A stretch of DNA of 64,000 nt, from assembly GCA_963642705.1 (NCBI GenBank), contig CAVIHU010000001.1, positions 62,001 through 126,000 on the forward strand, in the 5' to 3' direction. A program made the position numbers and the translations under genes. The DNA is from UBA11524 sp963642705 (GTDB lineage Bacteria; Bacillota; Clostridia; Christensenellales; Aristaeellaceae). The first letter of the stretch is position 1, and the number at the start of each line of letters is the position of its first letter. Below the pieces are notes generated by a model. The model was given only the letters and a program-made list of their open reading frames with translations, was not told where the DNA came from and did not search any database. Below, in pieces: positions 16,039-25,095 of this stretch.

Positions 16039-17430
16039 GTGTTCGCAAAACACATGTTTCCAGGCGGTACGCATCCGCATGAAGGCGTGAATGGCAAGGC
16101 TGTCAACAGCGGCAATGCGATTCGTGAGCTGCCTGCACCTGCGAAGGTTGTTATTCCGCTTTCACAGCATATCGGTGCGCCCTGCAAGGCGGTCGTCAAG
16201 AAGGGCGATACGGTGCTTGCAGGTCAGATGATCGGCGAGGCCGGCGGCTTTGTGTCTGCGCCGGTGCATTCTTCCGTTTCCGGCAAGGTAACGGCGATTG
16301 AGCCTGTCGAGCTGGCGAACGGCACATCGACCATGGCGGTTGTGATTGAGAATGATATGCAGGATAAATGGGTCGAGCTGCATCCTGCGGAGCATCCGGA
16401 AACCATGACTGCGCAAGAGCTGCAGACCATCGTGCGTGAGGCCGGCATCGTTGGCATGGGCGGCGCGACCTTCCCGACGCACGTCAAAATCACTCCTGCA
16501 AAGGGCAAGAAGATCGAGAAGCTGATCATCAATGGCGCGGAGTGCGAGCCGTACCTGACGGCTGATCATCGCCTGATGCTGGAGAAGTCTTCCGAAATTA
16601 TCGATGGCATTCACTTGATGATGCTGGCACTTGAAGTCAAGGAAGCGATTGTAGGCATCGAGAACAACAAGCCTGATGCGATTGTAGCCTTGACAGCGGC
16701 AGCACAGAATGTCGAGGGCATCGCAGTCCGCGCACTGCCGGTTCGCTATCCGCAGGGCGGCGAGAAACAACTGGTTTACGCCTTGACGCGCCGCAAGGTG
16801 CCTACGGGTGGTCTTCCGCTGGATGTCGGTTGCGTTGTCAGCAACGTCGGCACGATCTATGCTATTCAGCAGGCGATCCGCGAGGGGCGTCCGCTGGTTG
16901 AGCGCGTCACGACTGTCGGCGGGCTGGTCAACAACCCTGGTAACTTCCTCGTCCGCGTAGGCACACCGATTGATGTACTGCTGGAAGCGTGCGGCGGCGT
17001 GCAAAGCAGTGCGAGAATGCTGATCAATGGCGGTCCGATGATGGGAATGTCGATCAACCGGACTGACATTCCGGTGACGAAGGGTACCTCTGGCGTGCTT
17101 GTGCTGGGCGATGAAGCAGTTGATCCGGCGGAATCCGCGTGTATTAATTGCGGTCGTTGCCTGCGTGCCTGCCCGATGCAGCTCATGCCGACGCTGCTCG
17201 ACCGTTGCATCCGCGCTGATCGCTACGATGAAGCGGAAAAACACGGCGTCCTGAACTGTATTGAGTGCGGTGCCTGCACATTTGTCTGCCCGGCAAAGCG
17301 CCTGCTGACACAGTCCTGCCGTCAGGGTAAAAAGGTCATTACGGCGCGCAAGAAGGCGGAGGCTGCCAAGAAAGCAGCTGCTGAAGCCGCAAAGAAGGCT
17401 GCCGAAGAGCAGATGAAGAAGGAGGCATAA
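16039..17430 (+). CDS. rnfC: Rnf complex subunit C
   Basis: The 463-residue subunit is the NADH- and flavin-interacting, iron-sulfur part of the Rnf ion-translocating ferredoxin:NAD+ oxidoreductase. It begins HMFPGGTHPHEG and carries the flavoprotein-like motif GMGGATFPTHVK. It ends with two [4Fe-4S] binding sets, CINCGRCLRACP and CIECGACTFVCP, then a Lys/Ala-rich tail. GTG at 16039 is chosen for its AAAGGGG ribosome site; an ATG 60 bases upstream lies in the hairpin leader without one. It is the first gene of rnfCDEAB, with three bases before rnfD. Confidence 0.94.
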   Translation: MFAKHMFPGGTHPHEGVNGKAVNSGNAIRELPAPAKVVIPLSQHIGAPCKAVVKKGDTVLAGQMIGEAGGFVSAPVHSSVSGKVTAIEPVELANGTSTMAVVIENDMQDKWVELHPAEHPETMTAQELQTIVREAGIVGMGGATFPTHVKITPAKGKKIEKLIINGAECEPYLTADHRLMLEKSSEIIDGIHLMMLALEVKEAIVGIENNKPDAIVALTAAAQNVEGIAVRALPVRYPQGGEKQLVYALTRRKVPTGGLPLDVGCVVSNVGTIYAIQQAIREGRPLVERVTTVGGLVNNPGNFLVRVGTPIDVLLEACGGVQSSARMLINGGPMMGMSINRTDIPVTKGTSGVLVLGDEAVDPAESACINCGRCLRACPMQLMPTLLDRCIRADRYDEAEKHGVLNCIECGACTFVCPAKRLLTQSCRQGKKVITARKKAEAAKKAAAEAAKKAAEEQMKKEA

Positions 17431-17433
17431 CCC

Positions 17434-18375
17434 ATGCAAAATAATTTTGTAATGACATCCTCGCCGCATCTGCGCGATCACAGCAGCACGCGGCGTATCA
17501 TGCAGGAGGTTTGTCTGGCACTCGTTCCGGCTGGCATCGCGAGTGTCATCCTGTTTGGCTGGAACGCGCTGATGCTCATCTGCATCTCTGTGGCGACGTG
17601 CGTGCTCTCCGAGTTCGTCTGGGAAAAGGCGACGAAGAAAGAAGTCACCATCGGAGACTGGAGCGCGGTCGTGACGGGGCTGTTGCTGGCATACAACCTT
17701 CCGGCGAATGCACCGTGGTGGCTTCCGCTCATCGGCGGTATCCTCGCTATTGTGCTCGTTAAGCAGTTTTTTGGCGGCATCGGCAGCAACTTCATGAATC
17801 CTGCACTGACGGCGCGTGTCATCCTCTTCATCAGCTGGTCGGCACTCATGAGCACCTATCCGCAGACGAAGTTTGCGGTTGATGCGACAACATCTGCAAC
17901 ACCGTTGAATATCCTTGCCGGCACGGGCGTGTCCGGCATCAGCTTCATGGATCTGCTGCTGGGCAACTGCGGCGGCGTCCTCGGTGAAACGTGCAAAATC
18001 GCTATTCTGGTTGGCGGCATCTACCTGTGCATCCGCAAGATTGCGGACTGGCGCATTCCGGTTTCCTTCATTGCGACCGTGTTTGTTTGCTACCTGATTA
18101 AGGACGGCGCTGAAATGGCGCTGTATCAGGTGTTTGCTGGCGGTCTGATGCTCGGCGCATTCTTCATGGCGACCGACTACGCAACGAGCCCAGTGACGAC
18201 ACCTGGTAGAGTCATCATGGGCGTTGGCTGCGGCATCCTGCTCTTCGTCATCCGTGCGTATGCGAATTATCCGGAAGGCTGCTCGTTTGCGATTCTGTTC
18301 ATGAACGTCTGCACGCCGATGATTGATCGCTTGACGGCGCCGAAGCCTTTTGGAGAGGTGAAGAAGAATGGCTAA
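17434..18375 (+). CDS. rnfD: Rnf complex membrane subunit D
   Basis: The 313-residue polytopic protein belongs to the NqrB/RnfD family, which carries covalently bound FMN. The flavin-attachment region is recognisable as DATTSATPLNIL, retaining the Thr-Pro-Leu end. The N-terminal SPHLRDHSSTRRIM and the loop GSNFMNPALTARVIL are also family hallmarks. Its last bases overlap rnfE by eight. In most Rnf operons rnfG follows rnfD, but there is no room for it here. Confidence 0.93.
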   Translation: MQNNFVMTSSPHLRDHSSTRRIMQEVCLALVPAGIASVILFGWNALMLICISVATCVLSEFVWEKATKKEVTIGDWSAVVTGLLLAYNLPANAPWWLPLIGGILAIVLVKQFFGGIGSNFMNPALTARVILFISWSALMSTYPQTKFAVDATTSATPLNILAGTGVSGISFMDLLLGNCGGVLGETCKIAILVGGIYLCIRKIADWRIPVSFIATVFVCYLIKDGAEMALYQVFAGGLMLGAFFMATDYATSPVTTPGRVIMGVGCGILLFVIRAYANYPEGCSFAILFMNVCTPMIDRLTAPKPFGEVKKNG

Positions 18376-18997
18376 TCATGATAAGAAAACGTTCCTGAGT
18401 GTTTTCCTCAACGGTCTGATTTTTGAGAATCCGACGTTCGTGATGATGCTTGGCATGTGCCCGACGCTCGCCATTACGACCTCCGGCTCGAATGGTATCG
18501 GTATGGGTTTGGCGGTGACGGCAGTTCTGATCTGCTCGAACCTGTTCATCAGCCTCCTTCGTAACATCATTCCGGACAGCGTTCGTATTCCTGCCTATGT
18601 TATCATCATCGCGTCCTTCGTGACAATGGTTGACATGCTGCTCAAGGCGTTCCTGCCGGATCTGAGTTCGGCATTGGGCATGTTCATCCCGCTGATTGTC
18701 GTCAACTGCATCATTTTCGCGCGTGCGGAGTCCTTCGCCTCGAAGAATCCACCGCTGCTGAGCATTGCTGATGGTCTCGGCATGGGGCTTGGCTTTACTT
18801 GTGCGATTACGCTGTTGAGTATCATTCGTGAGGTGCTGGGCAACGGTACGTTCTTCGGCATGCAGGTCATGCCGACAAGCTACCAGCCGATGGGTATCCT
18901 GACGCAGGTTCCGGGCGGCTTCATTACGCTCGGTTTGTTGCTGATTCTTGTCAACGCGCTGTCAAAGAATTTGAAGAAGAAGGAGGCGGCAGCATGA
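18368..18997 (+). CDS. rnfE: Rnf complex membrane subunit E
   Basis: The 209-residue polytopic protein belongs to the RnfA/RnfE/NqrDE family. It is assigned to E because it opens with NGLIFENPTFVMMLGMCPTLA and contains RIPAYVIIIASFVTMV and REVLGNGTFFG, matching the E branch. With RnfA it forms the membrane core, one inverted relative to the other. ATG lies inside the rnfD end (eight-base overlap), and its stop overlaps rnfA (ATGA). Confidence 0.93.
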   Translation: MANHDKKTFLSVFLNGLIFENPTFVMMLGMCPTLAITTSGSNGIGMGLAVTAVLICSNLFISLLRNIIPDSVRIPAYVIIIASFVTMVDMLLKAFLPDLSSALGMFIPLIVVNCIIFARAESFASKNPPLLSIADGLGMGLGFTCAITLLSIIREVLGNGTFFGMQVMPTSYQPMGILTQVPGGFITLGLLLILVNALSKNLKKKEAAA

Positions 18998-19581
18998 GTA
19001 CCTTGTCAAGTCTGGCAACTATTCTGATTGGCGGTCTGCTGGTTCATAACTTCGTGATGAATCGCTTTCTCGGATGCTGCCCGTTCCTTGGTGTTTCCAA
19101 GCAGTTTGATACTGCGAAGGGCATGTCGATGGCGGTTATCTTCGTGATGACGCTTGCAAGCTTCATCACGTGGTTTGTGCAGTACAAGATTCTCGTTCCG
19201 CTGAACCTCAAGTACATGCAGACGATTGCGTTCATCCTCGTCATCGCTGTCCTTGTGCAGATTGTTGAAATGGCGCTGAAGAAAATTTCGCCTTCGCTGT
19301 ATCAGTCGCTGGGTGTTTACCTGCCGCTGATTACGACGAACTGCGCAGTGCTGGGTGTCGCTATCCTGAATATCGACAATTCTTATAACCTGCTGGAGAG
19401 CACGTTTAATGGCTTCTGCGGTGGCGCTGGCTTCGGTCTGTCGATCATCCTGTTCTCCTGCATTCGTGAGCGCCTCGCGCTTGCGAACATGCCGAAGTGG
19501 ATGAATGGCTTCCCAGGCGCGCTGATTACGGCTGGTCTGATGGCTGTGGCGTTCATGGGCTTTGGCGGTCTGATAGCGTGA
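18994..19581 (+). CDS. rnfA: Rnf complex membrane subunit A
   Basis: The 195-residue, six-helix protein matches the RnfA branch: LLVHNFVMNRFLGCCPFLGV near the start, PLITTNCAVLGVAILNI in the middle and a GLMAVAFMGFGGL end. The Cys near residue 30 and the Cys in TTNCAV belong to the positions that hold the intramembrane iron-sulfur centre shared with RnfE, from family knowledge. Start and stop are tightly spaced with rnfE and rnfB. Confidence 0.93.
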   Translation: MSTLSSLATILIGGLLVHNFVMNRFLGCCPFLGVSKQFDTAKGMSMAVIFVMTLASFITWFVQYKILVPLNLKYMQTIAFILVIAVLVQIVEMALKKISPSLYQSLGVYLPLITTNCAVLGVAILNIDNSYNLLESTFNGFCGGAGFGLSIILFSCIRERLALANMPKWMNGFPGALITAGLMAVAFMGFGGLIA

Positions 19582-19594
19582 GGAGGATAAGAAA

Positions 19595-20422
19595 ATGACA
19601 AGTATTCTCATCGCGACAGGCGTTCTGGGTATCATGGGCCTGCTTTTCGGCCTTTTGCTCAAGGCAACAGGGAAATTGTTCGCCGTTCCATCCAATCCGA
19701 AGCGCGATGCGGTACGTGAAGCGTTGCCGGGCGCAAACTGCGGCGGCTGCGGCTATCCGGGCTGCGATGGCTGCGCGGATGCGATTGCAGAAGGCAAGGC
19801 GCCCATCAATGCGTGCCCTGTCGGCGGCAAAGCGTCGTCGGACAAGATTGCTGCCATCATGGGCGTCGGCAGTGACACCACAAGTGTCCGCAAGGTAGCG
19901 AACGTCATCTGCCAGGGCATGTCAGGGTACTGCAAGGAGAAGTTCGAGTACAACGGTATCGCTGACTGCGTCGCAGCTTCTGTCGTGAATGACGGCAACA
20001 AGGCGTGCAAGTTTGCATGCCTCGGTCTCGGAACTTGCACACGGGTCTGCGCGTTCGATGCAATTCATGTCGATCCGGAGAAGAAAATCGCCGTGGTTGA
20101 TGAAGAAAAGTGTGTGGCGTGTGGCAAGTGTGTTTCCATCTGCCCGAAGGGTGTGCTGAGCCTACGTCCGGTGACGGAGGACGTGAAGGTTCGTTGCCGC
20201 AATACCGATACCGCCAAACGCGTTATGACGGCTTGCTCGATCGGTTGCATCCATTGCGGCAAGTGTGCACGTACATGCCAGTACGGCGCAATTACCATGG
20301 TGAACGGTCTTCCAGTCATCGAACAAGCAAAGTGCCAGCACTGCAAGGCGTGCGCGGAAGCCTGTCCGACAAAGGCAATGTGGGCGATTCTCGAGCCAGA
20401 GCAGGCAAATGCGCCGGATTAA
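19595..20422 (+). CDS. rnfB: Rnf complex polyferredoxin subunit B
   Basis: The 275-residue subunit receives electrons from ferredoxin. It has an N-terminal membrane helix (residues about 4-28), the characteristic Cys set NCGGCGYPGCDGCADAI plus CP, and then several ferredoxin-type clusters: GTCTRVC, CVACGKCVSICP, CIHCGKCARTC and CQHCKACAEACP. This is the long clostridial form. A strong terminator follows at 20470. It is the last gene of the operon, so rnfG is not found at the end either. Confidence 0.93.
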   Translation: MTSILIATGVLGIMGLLFGLLLKATGKLFAVPSNPKRDAVREALPGANCGGCGYPGCDGCADAIAEGKAPINACPVGGKASSDKIAAIMGVGSDTTSVRKVANVICQGMSGYCKEKFEYNGIADCVAASVVNDGNKACKFACLGLGTCTRVCAFDAIHVDPEKKIAVVDEEKCVACGKCVSICPKGVLSLRPVTEDVKVRCRNTDTAKRVMTACSIGCIHCGKCARTCQYGAITMVNGLPVIEQAKCQHCKACAEACPTKAMWAILEPEQANAPD

Positions 20423-20469
20423 CCGAAAACCAACGTACCTGCCCCTTATCCTGTGTTTCGAACCTCAAT

Positions 20470-20513
20470 AAAGCTCAGTTTTCGTCATGACGAGAACTGA
20501 GCTTTCATTTTTT
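20470..20513 (+). terminator. Intrinsic terminator of the rnf operon
   Basis: A 17-bp stem with one G-U pair (20470-20486 with 20489-20505, self-complementary through the centre) is followed by CATTTTTTC. Confidence 0.85.
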
Positions 20514-20516
20514 CAG

Positions 20517-20699
20517 TCAAGGGAGCAAATCGCTGATTTCGACTCTAGGATTGGCGGTAAATCGCTCTGGCAGAACATCATATCAATTTTGTTGTAGCTC
20601 ATTCCTTGGTACGGTATGTTTTTCTTTATTGCCTTTTCTCAATTCGACAATTTCGGCGTACTCTTTTTCAGAAAACTCAATTGCCTTCATCATCATCAT
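20517..20699 (-). pseudogene. Possible small gene remnant
   Basis: On the minus strand a frame starting at a run of four ATG codons (20688-20699) encodes 38 residues beginning MMMMKAIEFSEKEYAEI. It stops at 20583 and stays open in the same frame for another 21 codons (YDVLPERFTANPRVEI). The composition looks protein-like, but no ribosome site or family is seen. The upstream frame is also open. It may be the relic of a gene broken by a nonsense change, or chance. Confidence 0.25.
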
Positions 20700-20763
20700 T
20701 ATCGTATGCGATGATACCGTAAATCGAGCTGATTGTAAATGGGTTAAGTTTGATTTGGTATTA

Positions 20764-20800
20764 GCATAAAAATACCTCCACAGCCGTGAAACTGTGGAGG
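20764..20800 (-). terminator. Intrinsic terminator of ppdK
   Basis: On the minus strand a 9-bp stem, CCTCCACAG with CTGTGGAGG (20775-20783 and 20792-20800), with an 8-base loop is followed by TATTTTTAT. Confidence 0.85.
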
Positions 20801-20836
20801 CAGCCTGTTAATCTGTTAGTTAGAGTGAGTGGGAAA

Positions 20837-23476
20837 TTACTTGCCCATCTTCTCCAGAATTGCAGCGTGTGCAGCAGCCAGACGAGCGATCGGCACACGG
20901 AAAGGCGAGCAGGAGACGTAGTTCAGACCAACCTTGTGGCAGAACATAACGGAGCTCGGATCGCCACCATGTTCGCCACAGATGCCCAGCTTGAGGTCGG
21001 GGCGGGTCTGACGGCCGAGCTTAGCAGCCATCTGGACAAGCTTGCCGACACCGTCAGTATCCAGACGAGCGAACGGATCGCTCTCGAAAATCTTGTTATC
21101 GTAATATGCGCCGAGGAACTTACCGGCATCGTCACGAGAGAAGCCGAAGGTCATCTGCGTCAAGTCGTTCGTGCCGAAGGAGAAGAATTCCGCTTCCTCA
21201 GCGATCTCATCGGCGGTCACGGCAGCACGCGGGATTTCGATCATCGTGCCGACATGGTAGGGTAACGTCGTGCCCTGCTCTTCGAAGACCTTCTTCGCAG
21301 TGTCATCGACAATTTTCTTGACGAAGGCCAGTTCCTTCTTGGAGCCAACGAGCGGGATCATGATTTCCGGAACGATGTCGTAACCACATTCACGCTTCAC
21401 GTTGATCGCAGCCTGCATGACCGCACGGGTTTGCATCTCGGCGATTTCCGGATAGGTGACAGCCAGACGGCAGCCGCGGTGACCCATCATCGGGTTGGAC
21501 TCGTGCAGGGCGTTGATCTTGTGGATGACATCCTCCGTGGAGATGCCCAGATTCTTAGCCAACTCTTCGATTTCGTCCTTCATATCCACATGCGGTACGA
21601 ACTCGTGCAGCGGCGGATCGAGGTAACGGACGGTCATGGGACGACCTTCCAGCGCCTTGTACATGGCCTCGAAGTCACCCTGCTGCATCGGCAGGATCTT
21701 CGCCAGCGCATGCTCACGCTGTTCCTTCGTGTCGGACAGGATCATTTCACGGACAGCCGCGATACGATCAGCCTCGAAGAACATGTGCTCGGTGCGGCAC
21801 AGACCAATACCTTCAGCACCGAATGCAACAGCCTGCTTGGTGTCGCGCGGAGTATCAGCATTGGTGCGGACGCGCAGACGGCGAGCAGCATCAGCCCAGC
21901 CCATGAAGCGAGCGAATTCGCCGGAGATGGACGCTTCGACCGTTGCAATCTGGCCATCGTAGACGTTGCCGGTGGAGCCGTCGAGAGAGATGAAGTCGCC
22001 CTCATGGTACACCTTATCGCCGACAGTGAGCGTCTTGGCTTCTTCGTCGATCTTAAGAGCGCCGCAGCCAACAACAGCCGCACGACCCATGCCGCGGGCA
22101 ACAACAGCCGCGTGGGAGGTCATGCCGCCGAAGACGGTCAGGATGCCCTGAGAGAAGTCCATGCCTTCGATATCCTCAGGCGTGGTCTCACGACGAACCA
22201 GAATAACCTTTTCCTTGTTCTTGCCGTGCGCAGCAGCTTCGTCAGCAGTGAAGTAGATGCCGCCGGTCGCAGCGCCGGGGGATGCCGGAAGACCCTTTGC
22301 GATGACGGGTGCCTTCTTAACAGCAGCTGCATCGAAATTCGGGTGGAGCAGGGTGTCGAGCTGCTTCGGCTCAACCTTCAGCACCGCTTCTTCCTCGGTC
22401 AGAACGCCTTCATCGACCAAATCGACAGCGATCTTCAGAGCCGCGGCTGCAGTACGCTTGCCGTTACGGGTCTGCAGCATATAGAGCTTGCCGCGCTCGA
22501 TGGTGTATTCCATGTCCTGCATGTCGCGATAGTGCGCTTCCAGCTTGGTTGCGATATCGACGAACTGCTGGTACACCTCAGGCATCTGCGCCTGCAGGTT
22601 GGAGATGGGTTCGGGGGTACGGATGCCGGCAACGACGTCCTCACCCTGAGCATTCAGCAGATATTCGCCGTATAGCTTCTTCTCACCGGTCGAGGGGTTG
22701 CGCGTGAAGGCAACACCGGTGCCGGAGGTTTCGCCCATGTTACCGAAGACCATGGACTGCACGTTGACGGCAGTGCCCCAGTCGCCCGGGATGTCGTTCA
22801 TGCGGCGATAGTAGATGGCGCGCGGGTTGTCCCAGGAGCGGAAGACGGCCTTGACAGCCTCCATCAGCTGAACCTTGGGATCCTGCGGGAACTCAACGCC
22901 CTGATGCTTCTTGTAAATTTCCTTGAAGCGGACAACGACTTCCTTCAGATCATCCGCAGAGAGGTCGCGGTCGTACTTGACGCCCTTCTTCTCCTTGAAT
23001 TCGTCCAGAACGTCTTCGAATTCGCTCTTCGGGATTTCCATAACCACGTCGGAGAACATTGCGATGAAGCGGCGATAAGCGTCATACGCGAAGTGAGGAT
23101 TGTTGGTCAGATTTGCCAGACCGACAACGGAAACATCCGTGAGACCCAGATTCAGGATGGTATCCATCATGCCGGGCATGGAGGCGCGGGCGCCGGAACG
23201 GACGGATACAAGGAAAGGATCTTTGTCATCGCCGAACTTCTTGCCGGCAACCTTCTCGGTTTCGGCCAGTGCAGCATAGATCTGCTCGACGATATCGTCA
23301 CCGATGACCTTGCCATCCGTGTAGTAGCGGGTGCAGGCTTCAGTCGTCACGGTGAAGCCCTGAGGAACTGGCATGCCGAGGTTCGTCATCTCAGCCAGGT
23401 TGGCACCCTTGCCACCCAAAAGCTCACGCATGTTAGCGTTGCCTTCTTTGAAGAGGTAGACATACTTCTTCGCCAT
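20837..23476 (-). CDS. ppdK: Pyruvate, phosphate dikinase
   Basis: The 879-residue enzyme interconverts pyruvate, ATP and phosphate with PEP, AMP and pyrophosphate. In anaerobes it often serves glycolysis with PPi recycling. Order of domains: N-terminal ATP-grasp (LGGKGANLAEMTNLGMPVP), the swivelling phospho-His domain with GGMTSHAAVVARGMGRA around the catalytic His, and the C-terminal PEP/pyruvate barrel with a Cys-containing GICGEHGGDP end motif and FGTNDLTQMTFG. ATG at 23476 is chosen because AAAGGAGTG is eight bases away; a start three codons upstream lacks this. It is a single-gene unit. Confidence 0.96.
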   Translation of the reverse strand: MAKKYVYLFKEGNANMRELLGGKGANLAEMTNLGMPVPQGFTVTTEACTRYYTDGKVIGDDIVEQIYAALAETEKVAGKKFGDDKDPFLVSVRSGARASMPGMMDTILNLGLTDVSVVGLANLTNNPHFAYDAYRRFIAMFSDVVMEIPKSEFEDVLDEFKEKKGVKYDRDLSADDLKEVVVRFKEIYKKHQGVEFPQDPKVQLMEAVKAVFRSWDNPRAIYYRRMNDIPGDWGTAVNVQSMVFGNMGETSGTGVAFTRNPSTGEKKLYGEYLLNAQGEDVVAGIRTPEPISNLQAQMPEVYQQFVDIATKLEAHYRDMQDMEYTIERGKLYMLQTRNGKRTAAAALKIAVDLVDEGVLTEEEAVLKVEPKQLDTLLHPNFDAAAVKKAPVIAKGLPASPGAATGGIYFTADEAAAHGKNKEKVILVRRETTPEDIEGMDFSQGILTVFGGMTSHAAVVARGMGRAAVVGCGALKIDEEAKTLTVGDKVYHEGDFISLDGSTGNVYDGQIATVEASISGEFARFMGWADAARRLRVRTNADTPRDTKQAVAFGAEGIGLCRTEHMFFEADRIAAVREMILSDTKEQREHALAKILPMQQGDFEAMYKALEGRPMTVRYLDPPLHEFVPHVDMKDEIEELAKNLGISTEDVIHKINALHESNPMMGHRGCRLAVTYPEIAEMQTRAVMQAAINVKRECGYDIVPEIMIPLVGSKKELAFVKKIVDDTAKKVFEEQGTTLPYHVGTMIEIPRAAVTADEIAEEAEFFSFGTNDLTQMTFGFSRDDAGKFLGAYYDNKIFESDPFARLDTDGVGKLVQMAAKLGRQTRPDLKLGICGEHGGDPSSVMFCHKVGLNYVSCSPFRVPIARLAAAHAAILEKMGK

Positions 23477-23573
23477 TGGAAACACTCCTTTTTTCGTAAT
23501 GCGGAATCAGAGAACGCACAGAAAACAACCCTTCGTAGAGTATATCCACGCATTCCTACAGCTATCCTTTTTG

Positions 23574-23602
23574 ATTATACTATTTTTTCAACCTTCTTGC
23601 AA
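23574..23602 (-). promoter_or_regulatory. SigA-type promoter for ppdK
   Basis: On the minus strand TTGCAA (23597-23602) and TATAAT (23574-23579) have a 17-bp spacer, about 98 bases before the ppdK start. Confidence 0.75.
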
Positions 23603-23682
23603 GACGAACTTCACTTTTTTTCGCCGCTTTCGCCCATGATAGTATTTACATATTCAAATTTCGGACATTGTTTGCTTCTCAA

Positions 23683-23711
23683 TTGACGAGCAACGCTTCG
23701 TTTGGTATACT
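23683..23711 (+). promoter_or_regulatory. SigA-type promoter for the galactanase gene
   Basis: TTGACG (23683-23688) and TATACT (23706-23711) have a 17-bp spacer, 65 bases before the start. The leader also contains the short repeat AAAGGAGTACAAGGAGTAA, then AAGGAGG as the ribosome site. Confidence 0.75.
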
Positions 23712-23776
23712 GTTAATCAGAAAAGGAAGTTCGGTTCTTTTTAAAAGGAGTACAAGGAGTAAAAGGAGGATTAACC

Positions 23777-24985
23777 ATGAGGAGGGTGACGGTTCTTTTG
23801 CTGGCGTTGGTGCTGATTTTGATGTCCGTTTGCACGGTTTGCGCGGAGGAAAATGAAGCAATTCCTGCGTCCTTCATATTTGGCGCAGATGTCTCGACAG
23901 CACTAAGCGAGGAGAATAGTGGCGTTGTGTACAAGAATGCAGCAGGCGAGGAGACGGATTTATTTCAACTGCTCAAGGATGCTGGTTGGGATACGATTCG
24001 CGTGCGCGTATGGAACGATCCCTTTGATGAGAACGGAATGGGCTACGGCGGCGGCAACTGCGATGTTAACAATGCGGTAGAAATTGCTAAACGCTGCCAG
24101 CAGGTTGGATTGTCGCTTGTGGTGGACTTCCACTACAGCGACTTCTGGGCAGACCCGAGCAAGCAGATGTGCCCGAAAGCATGGCTCGGCATGACGCTCG
24201 AGCAGAAGTGCGATGCGCTCTACGATTTTACGGTCAGCGCGCTGACGCGAATCAAGGAAACGGACGTGCAGGTGACCATGGTGCAGGTCGGGAACGAAAT
24301 CAACGGCGGCATTGCGGGTGAATGGAGCACAAACGGGCGCAATCAGCTGATGAATGCCGGCAGTGCGGCGGTTCGTGCTGTGCTGCCGGATGCGCTTGTG
24401 GCGGTGCACTTCACCAATGTCAACAAGTCTGATGCCAAAAAGTACATCCGCGAGGTCTGCGAGGGCGATGATGTGGTTGACTTTGACGTGATGGCATACA
24501 GTTATTACAGCTACTGGCACGGTGATGTTGATACGCTCAAGGAGCTGATTAAGGACGTCCGCGAGAATTTTAGCAAGGATGTCATCATTGCGGAAACGGC
24601 GTATCCTTTCACGAACGAAAACCTTGATATGCACCCGAACAGCGTGCCGAACGAGTGGTGCGACATGAAACAGACGATAGACCGAGATGGTCAGGCGGCT
24701 GACTTTAAGGCAACAGTGAAGGCAGCGGTCGAGGCAGGCGCATTGGGCGTGTTCTACTGGGAGCCAGCGTGGATTAAGGTGCCGGGTGATACATGGGAGG
24801 AACAGCGCATTCTATGGGAACAGTATGGCTCAGGATGGGCGAGCAGCTATGCAAGCGGCTATGATCCACAGGACGCGGGCGAATGGTACGGCGGCTGTGC
24901 GTGGGAAAATCAGGCACTTTTCGATATGGACGGCACGGCGGCATGGACGCTTGCGCTGCCGAATATCATCCGCTCAGGGGAGTAA
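23777..24985 (+). CDS. ganB: Secreted endo-beta-1,4-galactanase, GH53
   Basis: The 402-residue enzyme cleaves beta-1,4-galactan side chains of pectin outside the cell. Residues 1-23 form a signal peptide. The GH53 barrel begins FIFGADVSTALSEE and includes DTIRVRVWNDPFD and VVDFHYSDFWADP. The acid/base Glu is Glu174 in QVGNEINGG and the nucleophile is Glu273 in IIAETAYPF. No carbohydrate-binding or anchoring domain follows. A galT gene at 55.2 kb could handle released galactose. The next gene encodes a secreted peptidoglycan-binding protein. Confidence 0.92.
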   Translation: MRRVTVLLLALVLILMSVCTVCAEENEAIPASFIFGADVSTALSEENSGVVYKNAAGEETDLFQLLKDAGWDTIRVRVWNDPFDENGMGYGGGNCDVNNAVEIAKRCQQVGLSLVVDFHYSDFWADPSKQMCPKAWLGMTLEQKCDALYDFTVSALTRIKETDVQVTMVQVGNEINGGIAGEWSTNGRNQLMNAGSAAVRAVLPDALVAVHFTNVNKSDAKKYIREVCEGDDVVDFDVMAYSYYSYWHGDVDTLKELIKDVRENFSKDVIIAETAYPFTNENLDMHPNSVPNEWCDMKQTIDRDGQAADFKATVKAAVEAGALGVFYWEPAWIKVPGDTWEEQRILWEQYGSGWASSYASGYDPQDAGEWYGGCAWENQALFDMDGTAAWTLALPNIIRSGE

Positions 24986-25095
24986 ATCGTCAACAAATTT
25001 TTTGTTTGCGGGAACAAAAACGTCAGGAAGCTCGTTTAATATATGTAAGGCGTGTGCATCTGAAGCTGTGCACGTTCTGGCAAGGAGGAATGACT

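Noticed and set aside
16162..17481. Long minus-strand open frame opposite rnfC
   Set aside because: Antisense shadow of rnfC, His/Arg/Ala-rich as expected for such frames, without a start signal or domain.
21431..22675. Long open frame opposite ppdK (plus strand, over 400 codons)
   Set aside because: It is an antisense shadow of the strongly supported ppdK gene; no ribosome site, and the composition reflects the GC-rich codon positions of ppdK.
24998..25020. AT-rich inverted repeat after the galactanase gene
   Set aside because: TTTTTTGTT and AACAAAAA can pair, but the T-run precedes the loop on the coding strand and the stem has no GC, so it is not counted as a terminator.
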